Part shown: piece after piece, positions 5,855 through 13,988 of the stretch
Position numbering within the stretch: position 1 is the first letter of the stretch
Layout of the letters: each line of letters starts with the position of its first letter
From: an uncultured bacterium
Lineage (GTDB): Bacteria > Verrucomicrobiota > Kiritimatiellia > RFP12 > UBA1067
DNA: 18,483 bases
Direction of reading: 5' to 3'
Assembly (NCBI GenBank): GCA_902779075.1
Contig: CACZAK010000076.1
Coordinates: forward strand, 1 to 18,483
Position numbers and translations under genes: made by a program
Notes under the pieces: generated by a model
Told to the model about the DNA's origin: nothing
The model's input: only the letters and a program-made list of their open reading frames with translations
Databases searched by the model: none

Positions 5855-7591
5855 GACTGGACGAACAGGATAACCGTTGTAGCGGTAGCCGTCGTACGCG
5901 TAGTGGTCGCCGGAATAGAGATTGAGGCCCCACGCGCGGTAGCTGTCGTAGCCGTTGTCCGAGTCTGGAACGGACGACCAGTAGCCGTCGTCCGAACCGG
6001 CACTGCTGAGCGAAGTCCCGTAGCCGCGGCCGGCGCAGGGGAGAAATATACTTGCGGATGCATAAGCGCCCCTGCCTCTGACAACATACCCGTCGACACC
6101 GTTCTTTGTAGTCCAAGTCCAATCGCACTTCTCTTCTAGGTCCTTTAGCTCCTGTTTTGTCGGCATACGCCATCCATCGCCCCAGTGTTTATGCGCTGCA
6201 TCGTGTTCCGGCACAAGCACATTGTCTGACGAGATCCATCCCTCTATCCGAAGATCGGCAATGTTCTTATTAACGGTCGGCGTGTTTTTATCTTCAAACG
6301 AGAAATCCGCCTTCGGCCCGTCGCTCGCCACCCACGCATTGTCTTGGCGTTTGTAGCCCACAGTATCACCCCACCAGAAGTAGTAACCGTAATCTTCAGG
6401 TTTTGCCGCACCGATATTCCTGTCTGCCCAATATGGACCGCCCTCCCAGAGCTGGACCTTGCGCACCTTACCCCACCACAAAAAGCCAATCACGGCAAGG
6501 CCCAGTAGCGCTACCAGTCCTATTACCACTTTCTTCCGAGAAATCTTACCCTCGCCACTATCATGCGCTTTGCCTTCTACATGTTCTACACGGCCATTTT
6601 CACCCCCTTGCGGCGCGCTCGGTGATCGCGACCTACCGCCATTCTCATCTACACGTTCTACATGTTCTACACGGACATTTTCACCCCCTTGCGGCGCGCT
6701 CGGTGATCGCGCCCTACCGCTCTGCGACTCTGCCTCTCTGCGCCTCTGCGTGAAATCCGTCCCCTCCAGCACTGCTGCGCAGGTGGCGGGGCGGTCTTCG
6801 GGCTTTTTCGCGAGGCCCGCCATCACCCCCGCCGCCAAGATGGCGGCGTTCCCTGTCAGCGGCGCGGGGGCGTCGTGGTCGATCTGGTACTCGATCTGCC
6901 CGCGCGAGAACGGCGGCGCGCCCGTCAGGCACTCGTACGCCATCGCCGCGAAGGAGTAGACGTCCTGCGCCGCCTTCGGGACGGCGCCGTGCAGCTGTTC
7001 CGGCGACATGTACATCAGCGTACCGCTCGAGAGCTTGCCCGTCACGCGCGTCATCGTCTCCTGTATCTCGCGCGCGATGCCGAAGTCGAGGATGTACGGG
7101 CGTCCGTCGCGCCGGATCATCACGTTGCCCGGCTTCACGTCGCGATGTACCACGCCCTCGCCGTGCGCGTAGTCGAGCGCGGCGGCGATAGGACGCAATA
7201 CTCTTAAGGTTTCATCTTCTGTGAGCTTGCCCTTTTCGGCCAAGTAATCGTCAAGGGTTTGGCCGTCGATGTAGTCCATCACGAGGAACGGGTTGCCACC
7301 CTCCGCGGCCTCTTCGAGGGCGCGGAACTGGACGATGTTCGGATGGACGAGCTTGAGGGCGATGAGCGCCTCGCGCTTCACCTGCTCGTAGGCACGGCGG
7401 TTGCTCACGAGGATCGCGGGCAGCATCTTGACCGCGAACGGCTTGTTGTCGAGCTTCACGTCCTCGACGAGCCACACGCTGCCCATGCCGCCGCTGCCCA
7501 ACTGCCGCACCACGCGGTAGCGGTTCGCCAGCATCGTCCCCGTGCTGTTGCCCGCGATTGTCGACGCATCGTTGATGGTGTCGTAGGTCAA
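5837..7591 (-). CDS. Transmembrane Ser/Thr protein kinase with C-terminal FISUMP domain
   Basis: Hanks-type kinase (about residues 25-275): glycine loop GSGGMGSV (32-39), Lys55 in AVK, catalytic HRDVKPGN (149-156), DFG (169-171) and SPE (196-198). All key residues are present, so it should be active. A hydrophilic linker (280-350) contains two near-identical 27-residue repeats built from dispersed palindromic DNA. A single membrane helix follows (about 354-373), so the FISUMP domain (about 378-584; WRMPTKQELKDL, YWSS, PVRPVQGF) should lie outside the cytoplasmic membrane as a sensor or binding domain. This is the common plan of bacterial receptor kinases, with FISUMP in place of PASTA repeats. 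The start is TTG at 7591 with AAGGAG overlapping the stop of the preceding gene; a later in-frame ATG at 7534 is an alternative but would clip little of the kinase. It is the third gene of the debranching-enzyme operon. Ligand and targets are unknown. Confidence 0.92.
   Translation of the reverse strand: MTYDTINDASTIAGNSTGTMLANRYRVVRQLGSGGMGSVWLVEDVKLDNKPFAVKMLPAILVSNRRAYEQVKREALIALKLVHPNIVQFRALEEAAEGGNPFLVMDYIDGQTLDDYLAEKGKLTEDETLRVLRPIAAALDYAHGEGVVHRDVKPGNVMIRRDGRPYILDFGIAREIQETMTRVTGKLSSGTLMYMSPEQLHGAVPKAAQDVYSFAAMAYECLTGAPPFSRGQIEYQIDHDAPAPLTGNAAILAAGVMAGLAKKPEDRPATCAAVLEGTDFTQRRREAESQSGRARSPSAPQGGENVRVEHVERVDENGGRSRSPSAPQGGENGRVEHVEGKAHDSGEGKISRKKVVIGLVALLGLAVIGFLWWGKVRKVQLWEGGPYWADRNIGAAKPEDYGYYFWWGDTVGYKRQDNAWVASDGPKADFSFEDKNTPTVNKNIADLRIEGWISSDNVLVPEHDAAHKHWGDGWRMPTKQELKDLEEKCDWTWTTKNGVDGYVVRGRGAYASASIFLPCAGRGYGTSLSSAGSDDGYWSSVPDSDNGYDSYRAWGLNLYSGDHYAYDGYRYNGYPVRPVQGFTK
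6575..6720. repeat. 81-bp-period duplication in the kinase linker containing two 26-nt palindromic elements
   Basis: A 65-bp block at 6575-6639 recurs at 6656-6720 with two mismatches. Each copy carries a 26-nt element (6612-6637 and 6693-6718). On the coding strand the element reads GGTAG, a 6-nt arm, the 9-nt loop ATCACCGAG and the complementary arm. Beside it runs a degenerate 9-bp repeat around TGTAGAACG. Both stay in the kinase frame and encode SPSAPQGGEN and RVEHVE repeats. Confidence 0.88.
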
Positions 7592-7598
7592 TTCTATC

Positions 7599-9425
7599 TC
7601 ACTCCTTTGTTCGCGGGAAATAACCGCCTGTTTTCGGTGCTCCCCGGAATTCGACCTGATTCAGCAAAATGAGCGCGGCAAGATAGCGCTTGACAGTTCG
7701 CAATCCCTTGTCGGACATTTTGGCCAATGCGTTTGCCCTGCACCCTGGATTAGATTTCACCAAATCGAGCAGGAAGCTCACACCGCCAAGCACGCCATGA
7801 TTTACTGTGCCATTTACTGTGCCATCGGACACATTTGCACCACTTCTCGAAGGCCTGATTTTCGCATCTCGTTTAGGCACGAAGGATCCGATTTCACCCT
7901 TGTTCTTCAAGGGTGAAACGTCCCGTCCACCATCGCCTTGCACCGCATTCGTTTTTACTGTGCCATCAATTGATGTCCGATAAATGTCCGACAAATGTCT
8001 TAACGTATAAAATGCGCCCTTCCGATCTCCCACAACGGTCACTACACCTAGCTTCTCCAGATGAATGAGATCACGTTTTGCAGTCTTCAAACCTATCTGT
8101 GCGCGGTTGGCATATTCCGTTGTTGTGAGTTGCCGTTTCTCTTTCAACATCATAACTGCGGCAATCTGCCGTTCAGTCGCACCCGCAGAGGCAATTCGTT
8201 GCGGTGTCCACATGTCCTTCCAGAGCTTCACGATGAAGCTCGGACCACGTTGTTCAAACTCTGGATCGGGGTTCCCGTTCTTGCGGCATGCATCCACCAT
8301 GCGGCGAATTCCGGTTCCAAGCGATTCAATGATACCGGCATGGTCGAACGCCCGCAGCACGAGTTCATTCACCGGATACGAGGAATGCGTCGCGTAAAGT
8401 TTCTCGACCGTGACTCCGTCCGGCAACCTGCCAGGCGTCCAGACCTCAAGTCGATCCACAAAGAGGCGGATGTCCACAGACGCGGTCTGCCGCCAGTCAC
8501 GGTGGACGAGCGCGTTGACGATGGCCTCCTCAACCGCCTCTCGCGGAAGTTCATTACGAAAAGGAACCTGACTACCGTGTTCGCGAATGCCACGGGACTG
8601 TGAGATTCGCGACATCACGAAGTCGACACCCTGCTCGTGCAGCGCAAAAAGGTTTCCCTCGAACTTGTCCGTGTCCAGGAACGGACGCGTGAACTCGACG
8701 CCCTCACACCACGTGCACTTCAACGTTGCACGATAACTCCACATCTGCGGGTTCTTGGAGAAGAGAAGTGCAGCACCCCACGTGAAGCGTCCATCCTTGA
8801 GAAGTCCAAGATGGGTCATCAGGTCCATAGGTGTTGTGCTAAGCGGAAGTGCTGCTTTCTTGCGCCGCACACGCATCTCGCGCAAGTACCACTTGACCCG
8901 TTCAGCGTCAATGTCGGACTTCTTCATCTCTGAACAAATGGACTTGTCGAAATCGCCAAGCACAATCAGGCCCTTGCCGTCAAGATATTCGACCATGCTC
9001 AGATAGACGGCCGTTTTCAAATCGTCGAACCCGTTGAAGGCTGTACGCTTCACCTCCTTGTTCACACGGCGCAGGAATGCGGTTTCCTTCTTGTCGCGGA
9101 CATCACATGTTTTCACGTACATCCACCGTTCAACGCCCGCCTCGCCCGCCGCCAGATATTCTGCCTCCGTCGCAGAGACGCCACGCCGCCTGTTCTTCCC
9201 ACCATAGTAGGACGAGCCCACAAGACCGATATAGACGTGCGACTCTCGCACCTCGTCGAGATATATGTTCTCAGGCGTCTTATCCCGTGAGGGCGCATCC
9301 TCAAAAAGGAAAACGCTTTCCACAAAGCGCGACACGAACGGATCGGTCGTAAGCCATTCCTTTAGGCCGCGCCGCGCCGCCGCGAACTCATCTTGCACGC
9401 TCGATATGAAGATCCGGTATTTCAT
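7599..9425 (-). CDS. DUF4062 / HATPase_c / winged-helix protein, putative regulator or defence protein
   Basis: The 608-residue protein opens with a DUF4062 domain (about 1-130; RIFISSVQDEF, then YLDEVRESHVYIGLVGSSYYGG), which is often found at the N-terminus of STAND/NACHT-type and other conflict proteins. The middle and C-terminal parts match AlbA_2-type ATP-binding regulators: HLGLLKDGRFTWGAALLFSK (about 205-224), an N-box-like AIVNALVHRDW (301-311), WTPGRLPDGV, and ESLGTGIRRM (367-376). In that family an AlbA_2 domain normally occupies the front; here DUF4062 takes its place. Two winged-helix segments follow (about 417-475 and 547-603), separated by a polar linker, suggesting DNA binding. 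The ATG at 9425 is 4 nt after the debranching-enzyme stop with no good ribosome binding site, so translation is probably coupled. The kinase starts 7 nt after its TGA. The function is not known; the domain calls are firm, the role is inference. Confidence 0.82.
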   Translation of the reverse strand: MKYRIFISSVQDEFAAARRGLKEWLTTDPFVSRFVESVFLFEDAPSRDKTPENIYLDEVRESHVYIGLVGSSYYGGKNRRRGVSATEAEYLAAGEAGVERWMYVKTCDVRDKKETAFLRRVNKEVKRTAFNGFDDLKTAVYLSMVEYLDGKGLIVLGDFDKSICSEMKKSDIDAERVKWYLREMRVRRKKAALPLSTTPMDLMTHLGLLKDGRFTWGAALLFSKNPQMWSYRATLKCTWCEGVEFTRPFLDTDKFEGNLFALHEQGVDFVMSRISQSRGIREHGSQVPFRNELPREAVEEAIVNALVHRDWRQTASVDIRLFVDRLEVWTPGRLPDGVTVEKLYATHSSYPVNELVLRAFDHAGIIESLGTGIRRMVDACRKNGNPDPEFEQRGPSFIVKLWKDMWTPQRIASAGATERQIAAVMMLKEKRQLTTTEYANRAQIGLKTAKRDLIHLEKLGVVTVVGDRKGAFYTLRHLSDIYRTSIDGTVKTNAVQGDGGRDVSPLKNKGEIGSFVPKRDAKIRPSRSGANVSDGTVNGTVNHGVLGGVSFLLDLVKSNPGCRANALAKMSDKGLRTVKRYLAALILLNQVEFRGAPKTGGYFPRTKE

Positions 9426-9429
9426 TGGA

Positions 9430-12400
9430 CTACACGGTGAGTTTGAGCCAGACGCGGAGGAGTTCGCTCGCGCTCCAGGCCTGCGCGCGGCAGCCCTTCT
9501 GTGCGTGCGGCGCATCGCCGTCCGCGATCTCGGAAATGTGGCAGAGACAGCCCGAGTTGATGTTCTCCACGGACGACGCGAGCAGCGAGAGCGCCGTCTC
9601 GGCACTCGCCTGTCCGCTCGCCGCAAGCGCCTCCGCGTAGAGCGGGAACGGCCACGCCCACACCGTGCCGTTGTGGTAGGCCGGCTTGCGCATCGTGTCC
9701 TCGTCGCCCGCGTACACGCCCTTATAGAGCGGATGGCCCGCCGCGAGCGAGCGGACACCGCCCGGCACGAGCAGACGCTCCGTCGCCGCGAGCACGCCCG
9801 CACGCAACGCCGTCGCGTCGGACGGCAGCGCGTCGAGCGCAAGCGCGAAGAGCTGGTTCGGACGAATCGCCGGATCGGGCCGCGCGTCCGCCGCCGCCTC
9901 GCCGTTCGGCGCGTCGAGGCAGTCGCAGAGGTAGGAATCGGGCGTGGCGAAGAGGCGTGCGAGCGACTGCGACGCCTTTTCCGCGAGGTCTCCCCACTTC
10001 CCGCCGAGGAACCGCAGCGCGGCGATCCACATCGCCTGGATGTCCACGGGATAGCCATGACGCGGCGTGCAGGCTGGGTAGTTCGTGTCCATCCACGTGA
10101 AGTGCGACGGCGCCCACACGAGCCCGCTCGCCGCGTCCACGCGGATGCCGTTCGGCGTGCCCTTCACGTAGTTCGCGGCGATGGACTCCATTACGTCCGC
10201 GAGCGTGCGCCCGCCGCAGTCGGTGCGAAGTACCTTCTTCCCGACCTTCTCCACGAGGTCGCGCACCGCGAGGATGAACCAGAGCTGCGCGTCCACCGTG
10301 TCGCGGTTGCCGGCCGTCTCGCCGTAGATGATGTTGGGAAGCGTGCCGTTCTCCTCGAAGCGCGCGAACGCGACGAGGATCTTGAGCGCGTCGTCCGTCT
10401 TGCCTGCGGCGATCGCGCCGCGCAGGAAGATGAGCGTGTCGCGTCCCCAGTCGAGGAACCACGGGTAGCCCGCGATCACGGTCTTCACGTCGTCGCGCCG
10501 CACGATGTAGAGGTCGAGCGCGCGGGTGAGGGCGGCTGGGATGGAGAGTGTGGCGGGGGGCGGGGGAATCGGCGGCTCGCGGGGACGCTCGCCCTCCCGC
10601 GTGGCGGGATTCAAATAATCGGCGGAGAGGGTGGCTGTGGAGCCGGATGCGAAATCGCATGCGAACCAGCCGGGCGAGAAGAGGTCGCCGCACGGCTCCT
10701 GTCCGCGCTCCGCCTCCTCGGGATGGCCCACGCAGTACGTCCACGCCGGCTCCTCGTGGAACGCGCCGCCTTCCACCTTGAACACGAGACGGTCCTCGCC
10801 GTAGGGCTGGAACGTGAAGCCGTCTGCCTCCGCGCGTACGGCCTCGGGCTTACCGAACGCCTGCTCCACCGCGCCTTGCGCCTTCGTGGTCGCGTGGAAA
10901 CTGCGCCATTCGAGGTCGGGACGGAACACGATCCGCACGGGATCGCGCACGTCGCGCGCGCCACCGGAGACGCGCGTTACGTCGAGACGCGCGCCGTTCG
11001 CGCCCGGCACGAGCGAAAGACGGAAGTCGAACACGGCGAGACGCCCCATGCCGCAAGGCATGCGGAAGCGCCACGTCGCGAAGCGTCCGGCCGGATCGGC
11101 CGTGAAGGATTCGAGACAGTCCTTGTTGAACTCGCGGCTGTAGCCGTCGTGCTGAAGCCAGGCGCGCGTGCGCGTCCAGAGCACGAGACGGTCTCCCGGC
11201 ACCACGACCTTCGGGTTGGCGGAGAACGTCGAGTCGTACTGGCTGAGGATCTCGCCCCACGCGACGGGCAGTTGCGCGTCCGCGCCCGCGCCGTTGGAGA
11301 GGACTGTCTTGAGCGTGGGGTCGGCGCGCACCTCGGCGCCCGTGACCGTACACTTCACGCGCGCGGCGGCGGACGGCGGCACGAGCACGCGCGACCGCGC
11401 ACGACGCACGCCGTCCGGCTCGAACACGGCCATCTCGAGGTCGTAGGCGTCGCAACGCGTACCGTCACCGGCGTAGGCGGGAAGCGCGAGCGTGGCGGCG
11501 TTGTCCTCGGAACAGGCCGCGGCGCGCGTCACGTCGTTGGCACCCACCACGCGCACGCGGAACGCGTACGGCGCGAGAATGCGGAGCGCGCAGCCCGCCG
11601 GCACCACCACGTCGCGGTGGGCGTCCTCGGGCCAGCGCCAGGTGGTGAGGGGGTGCGGCGGCCGCGGGGCGACCGCCCTACCGGGTTGCGGGCCGCCCGG
11701 TGGTCGGCCCCTACCGGGTTGCTGATCTCCTGCAGAGAGCGCGAGGACCTCGCCGGGCTCCAGCCACACGCCGACGGGCGGATCGATGTGCATGGGCTTG
11801 CCGGAAACGAGTTCCGTCACGCGCGTCGCGTCGAAGACAGACGTATCCCACTGCACGGTGGCGGGGTGGTTACAGTCGAGGTTCGCGAGTACGAGCACGG
11901 GCGCGCCGTCGTCGCACAGGCGCACGACGGCGAGCGTGTTACCGTCGCCGCGCGTGATCAGGCGCTCGCGCACGCCGGGACCGAACGCCGGATGCGCGGC
12001 GAGGATGCCGTTCAGGCGCGCGATGAGGTCCACCATGTTGTCGGACGCATCCCAGTTGAGGTCGCCGCCGTCGTGTACGTCGATCTTCTCGGTGGCGTAC
12101 CACTCCACGCCGTTCGCGATGCCCCACGCGCCCTGGTGGCTGAGCAGCGCGGCGAGCTGCACGCGCAGGCGGGCGTAGACCTTCCCGCCCTTCGCGAGGC
12201 GGTCGTTGTCGTGCGTCTCGGCGAAGTGAACGAGCGAACCGTACTTCTCCGCGCGCGCGATCGCGCCGGGCAGGTACCACTCGAACGCGCCGCGGTCGTA
12301 GGTCTGGAAAATCTCGGAGTAGGCCCAGTCGAGGTCGGAACGCGCGAGCAGGGCGTCCGTGACCTCGAGCTTGCCGCCGAGGCCCTCGAGCATGAACACG

Positions 12401-13356
12401 GTGTCGGGATGCTCCTCGCGCACGCGGGCGACGATGTAGTTCCACGTCTCCTCGGGGATCATGTAGCCCGCGTCGCAGCGGAAGCCGTCCACGCCGAACC
12501 GGCACCAGAAGAGGAACACGTCGGCCATGTAGGCGCGCAGCTCGGGCTTCGCGTAGTCGAGTTCCACGAGGTCGGCCCACGTCACGCCCCACGCGCCGGG
12601 CGAGACGAACGTACCGTCGGCCTCACGGTGGAACCAGTCGGGGTGGTGGGTCTGGAGCGCGGACGCCCAACCGGTGTGGTTGGCGGGAAGGTCGATGAAG
12701 AGACGCCCGCCGCGTGCGTGGACGGCGTCTGCGAGCTCGCGGAACTGGTCGAGGGGCGTCGCCTTCACGTCGAACTCGGCGCACGCGGGGTCGACGCTGA
12801 AGAAATCGGTGGCGGCGAACGGACACCCCTTCTTCCCCATCACGCCGTAGGTGACGGGCACGGGGAACGGCGGGAGGGTCTGAACGATCGTGAAGCCCAT
12901 CTTCCCCATGATCGTGTCGAGACGGCGCACGACCTCGCGAAAGGACCCGAACTGGCGCACGAACACGGTGTAGATCGCGTTCGCGCGGCGCGTGGCGGCG
13001 GGTTCGACCTTCACATGGAAGTTGCGTCCCTCGGGCCACACAGGCGTGCGCGTGCCGACGGGGAAGAAGCACGCCTTGGCGGAGAACACGCCCACCTCGT
13101 CGAGGCGCACCGTGCACTGGTACGTGCCGGGGCGCACCTCCTTCATCGGGATGTCGTTCCACGCCTTCGCGAGGGGCACGATCCCCTGCTCGGTCTCCTC
13201 GATGATCTCCTGGCGGCGTACGGACGCCGCGCCAAGGTTGGTGCGCAACACGGCGCGGCCCTTGTGCGGCGCATCGAGGGTAAGGGTGATGACGAGCTCG
13301 TCGCCTTTCCAGCGGAGCAAGTACGAATCGGGGGCAGGTGTCTGTTGAAGCGTCAT
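9430..13356 (-). CDS. Two-domain glycogen debranching enzyme (GH13 glucanotransferase + GH133 amylo-1,6-glucosidase)
   Basis: The 1308-residue protein has an N-terminal beta-sandwich, then a GH13 (alpha/beta)8 barrel with all catalytic regions: DLPANH (222-227), GFRCD with nucleophile Asp295, MLEG with acid/base Glu324, and THDN with Asp383. A second half (about 900-1308) is GDE_C/GH133-like: GYPWFLDWGRD ending at Asp973, ENGTLPNIIYGE, WAPSHFTWMD, and the final helical barrel. This resembles the eukaryotic debranching layout, in which one chain transfers maltosyl units and then hydrolyses the alpha-1,6 branch. It should act in the cytoplasm on glycogen; no signal peptide is seen. Two low-complexity insertions (about residues 543-570 and 912-938) coincide with palindromic DNA repeats. 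The ATG at 13356 is 7 nt after an extended -10, so the mRNA should be leaderless. It is the first gene of a three-gene operon with the DUF4062 protein and the receptor kinase. Confidence 0.9.
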   Translation of the reverse strand: MTLQQTPAPDSYLLRWKGDELVITLTLDAPHKGRAVLRTNLGAASVRRQEIIEETEQGIVPLAKAWNDIPMKEVRPGTYQCTVRLDEVGVFSAKACFFPVGTRTPVWPEGRNFHVKVEPAATRRANAIYTVFVRQFGSFREVVRRLDTIMGKMGFTIVQTLPPFPVPVTYGVMGKKGCPFAATDFFSVDPACAEFDVKATPLDQFRELADAVHARGGRLFIDLPANHTGWASALQTHHPDWFHREADGTFVSPGAWGVTWADLVELDYAKPELRAYMADVFLFWCRFGVDGFRCDAGYMIPEETWNYIVARVREEHPDTVFMLEGLGGKLEVTDALLARSDLDWAYSEIFQTYDRGAFEWYLPGAIARAEKYGSLVHFAETHDNDRLAKGGKVYARLRVQLAALLSHQGAWGIANGVEWYATEKIDVHDGGDLNWDASDNMVDLIARLNGILAAHPAFGPGVRERLITRGDGNTLAVVRLCDDGAPVLVLANLDCNHPATVQWDTSVFDATRVTELVSGKPMHIDPPVGVWLEPGEVLALSAGDQQPGRGRPPGGPQPGRAVAPRPPHPLTTWRWPEDAHRDVVVPAGCALRILAPYAFRVRVVGANDVTRAAACSEDNAATLALPAYAGDGTRCDAYDLEMAVFEPDGVRRARSRVLVPPSAAARVKCTVTGAEVRADPTLKTVLSNGAGADAQLPVAWGEILSQYDSTFSANPKVVVPGDRLVLWTRTRAWLQHDGYSREFNKDCLESFTADPAGRFATWRFRMPCGMGRLAVFDFRLSLVPGANGARLDVTRVSGGARDVRDPVRIVFRPDLEWRSFHATTKAQGAVEQAFGKPEAVRAEADGFTFQPYGEDRLVFKVEGGAFHEEPAWTYCVGHPEEAERGQEPCGDLFSPGWFACDFASGSTATLSADYLNPATREGERPREPPIPPPPATLSIPAALTRALDLYIVRRDDVKTVIAGYPWFLDWGRDTLIFLRGAIAAGKTDDALKILVAFARFEENGTLPNIIYGETAGNRDTVDAQLWFILAVRDLVEKVGKKVLRTDCGGRTLADVMESIAANYVKGTPNGIRVDAASGLVWAPSHFTWMDTNYPACTPRHGYPVDIQAMWIAALRFLGGKWGDLAEKASQSLARLFATPDSYLCDCLDAPNGEAAADARPDPAIRPNQLFALALDALPSDATALRAGVLAATERLLVPGGVRSLAAGHPLYKGVYAGDEDTMRKPAYHNGTVWAWPFPLYAEALAASGQASAETALSLLASSVENINSGCLCHISEIADGDAPHAQKGCRAQAWSASELLRVWLKLTV
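10567..10625. repeat. 41-bp palindrome-rich insert flanked by 9-bp direct repeats inside the debranching gene
   Basis: AATCGGCGG occurs at 10567-10575 and 10617-10625. The 41 bp between them hold two small hairpins: CCCGC/GCGGG, and GGC-GA-GCG-TCCC-CGC-GA-GCC with symmetric GA/GA mismatches. The segment encodes a Pro/Arg/Glu-rich tract (around REGERPREPP) between the GH13-associated and GH133 parts. The arrangement looks like a small insertion with target duplication, tolerated in a linker. Confidence 0.6.
11657..11715. repeat. Two 26-nt palindromic elements in tandem inside the debranching gene
   Basis: Elements at 11657-11682 and 11690-11715 each read, on the coding strand, GGTAG + 6-nt arm + 9-nt loop + 6-nt arm. 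The arms are GGCGGT/GCCGCC in one and GGGCCG/CGGCCC in the other. Each is accompanied by a 14-bp direct repeat, CCCTACCGGGTTGC on the plus strand. They encode a Pro/Gly/Arg linker after the GH13 domain. The design matches the elements in the kinase gene. Confidence 0.8.
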
Positions 13357-13363
13357 GGGGGAT

Positions 13364-13372
13364 AGTATACCA
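13364..13372 (-). promoter_or_regulatory. Extended -10 (TGGTATACT) of the debranching-enzyme operon, leaderless spacing
   Basis: On the minus strand TGG precedes TATACT (13369 to 13364). Seven nt separate the hexamer from the ATG at 13356, and they are C-rich without a Shine-Dalgarno sequence. Transcription is therefore predicted to start at or just before the first codon. Confidence 0.6.
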
Positions 13373-13446
13373 TAATCCCCCGATGATAGGGCGGACGCCT
13401 CGTACTCACCGCGCGCATGGGAGGGTCACGCGTGTCGTCCCCCTGG

Positions 13447-13926
13447 CTACCGACGCCTGTCGGTCACGTTGTCGATCGCGATCACCAGCGCTACAAAGAA
13501 ACGGTGGTCGAACGAATCGTCGATGTCGAGCACGAACGAGTCCCGCAACGAAATCTTCCGTGCAATATGTCCGACTTCCTTGCCGTCCACAATGATATGG
13601 TAGTCGTAGCCCAGGATATTGCCGATGATCTCCATCTGCCCTATGGACGATTCGACGAAATACTTGTCGTGGAGGGAAATGAGCTTTTTACGAACCGTCG
13701 CCACCACATTGTTGCCTTCATCAAGAACGAAAGCAGTTCTCCCCAAGAACGAAAAGAACTTGTTGCGGATGGTGTACAATTGCCGTCCTTCCAGTGTCTT
13801 GAGGAATTTCTTCCGCGTAAACGTAAAGATTGCGCCCTCGACTTTCAGCACGTCGTTCCCGTTCATGTCTTGGACAGACGACGATCCTCCAAGCGATATC
13901 CAGTGGTTTTTGATTGCAAGTTGCAT
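13447..13926 (-). CDS. LURP-one-related / YxjI-like (Tubby-C2 fold) protein
   Basis: The 159-residue protein reads as a series of short beta strands with the pattern of the LOR/YxjI family: an opening segment MQLAIKNHWISLGGSSSVQD, then DMNGNDVLKVEGAIF, a basic RKKF-L loop, and repeated 'V.D..G..V..I..K' strands, ending in a helix FFVALVIAID. Family members fold as a single 12-stranded barrel around one helix, like the Tubby C-terminal domain; their role in bacteria is not established, although phospholipid or membrane association has been suggested. The length fits the family (~160 residues). The start has GGAAAGGAAAAG just upstream of the ATG at 13926. It lies back to back with the hydrolase gene at 14168, sharing a 241-bp intergenic region. 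It has no signal peptide. Confidence 0.8.
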   Translation of the reverse strand: MQLAIKNHWISLGGSSSVQDMNGNDVLKVEGAIFTFTRKKFLKTLEGRQLYTIRNKFFSFLGRTAFVLDEGNNVVATVRKKLISLHDKYFVESSIGQMEIIGNILGYDYHIIVDGKEVGHIARKISLRDSFVLDIDDSFDHRFFVALVIAIDNVTDRRR

Positions 13927-13988
13927 TTCTTTTCCTTTCCATTAACATCCCATTCGTGACCAAAGGGATACTTGCTTTTTGGACAGTT

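Noticed and set aside
9426..10058. Upstream extension of the DUF4062 gene
   Set aside because: The frame stays open into the debranching gene, but the added residues are Arg/Ser-rich shadow sequence, while MKYRIFISSVQDEF at 9425 is the typical DUF4062 start.
9265..13365. A 4.1-kb open frame on the plus strand
   Set aside because: It is the exact antisense of the debranching enzyme. The protein is dominated by Arg, His, Glu and Val without any domain, as expected from a GC-rich third-position shadow.
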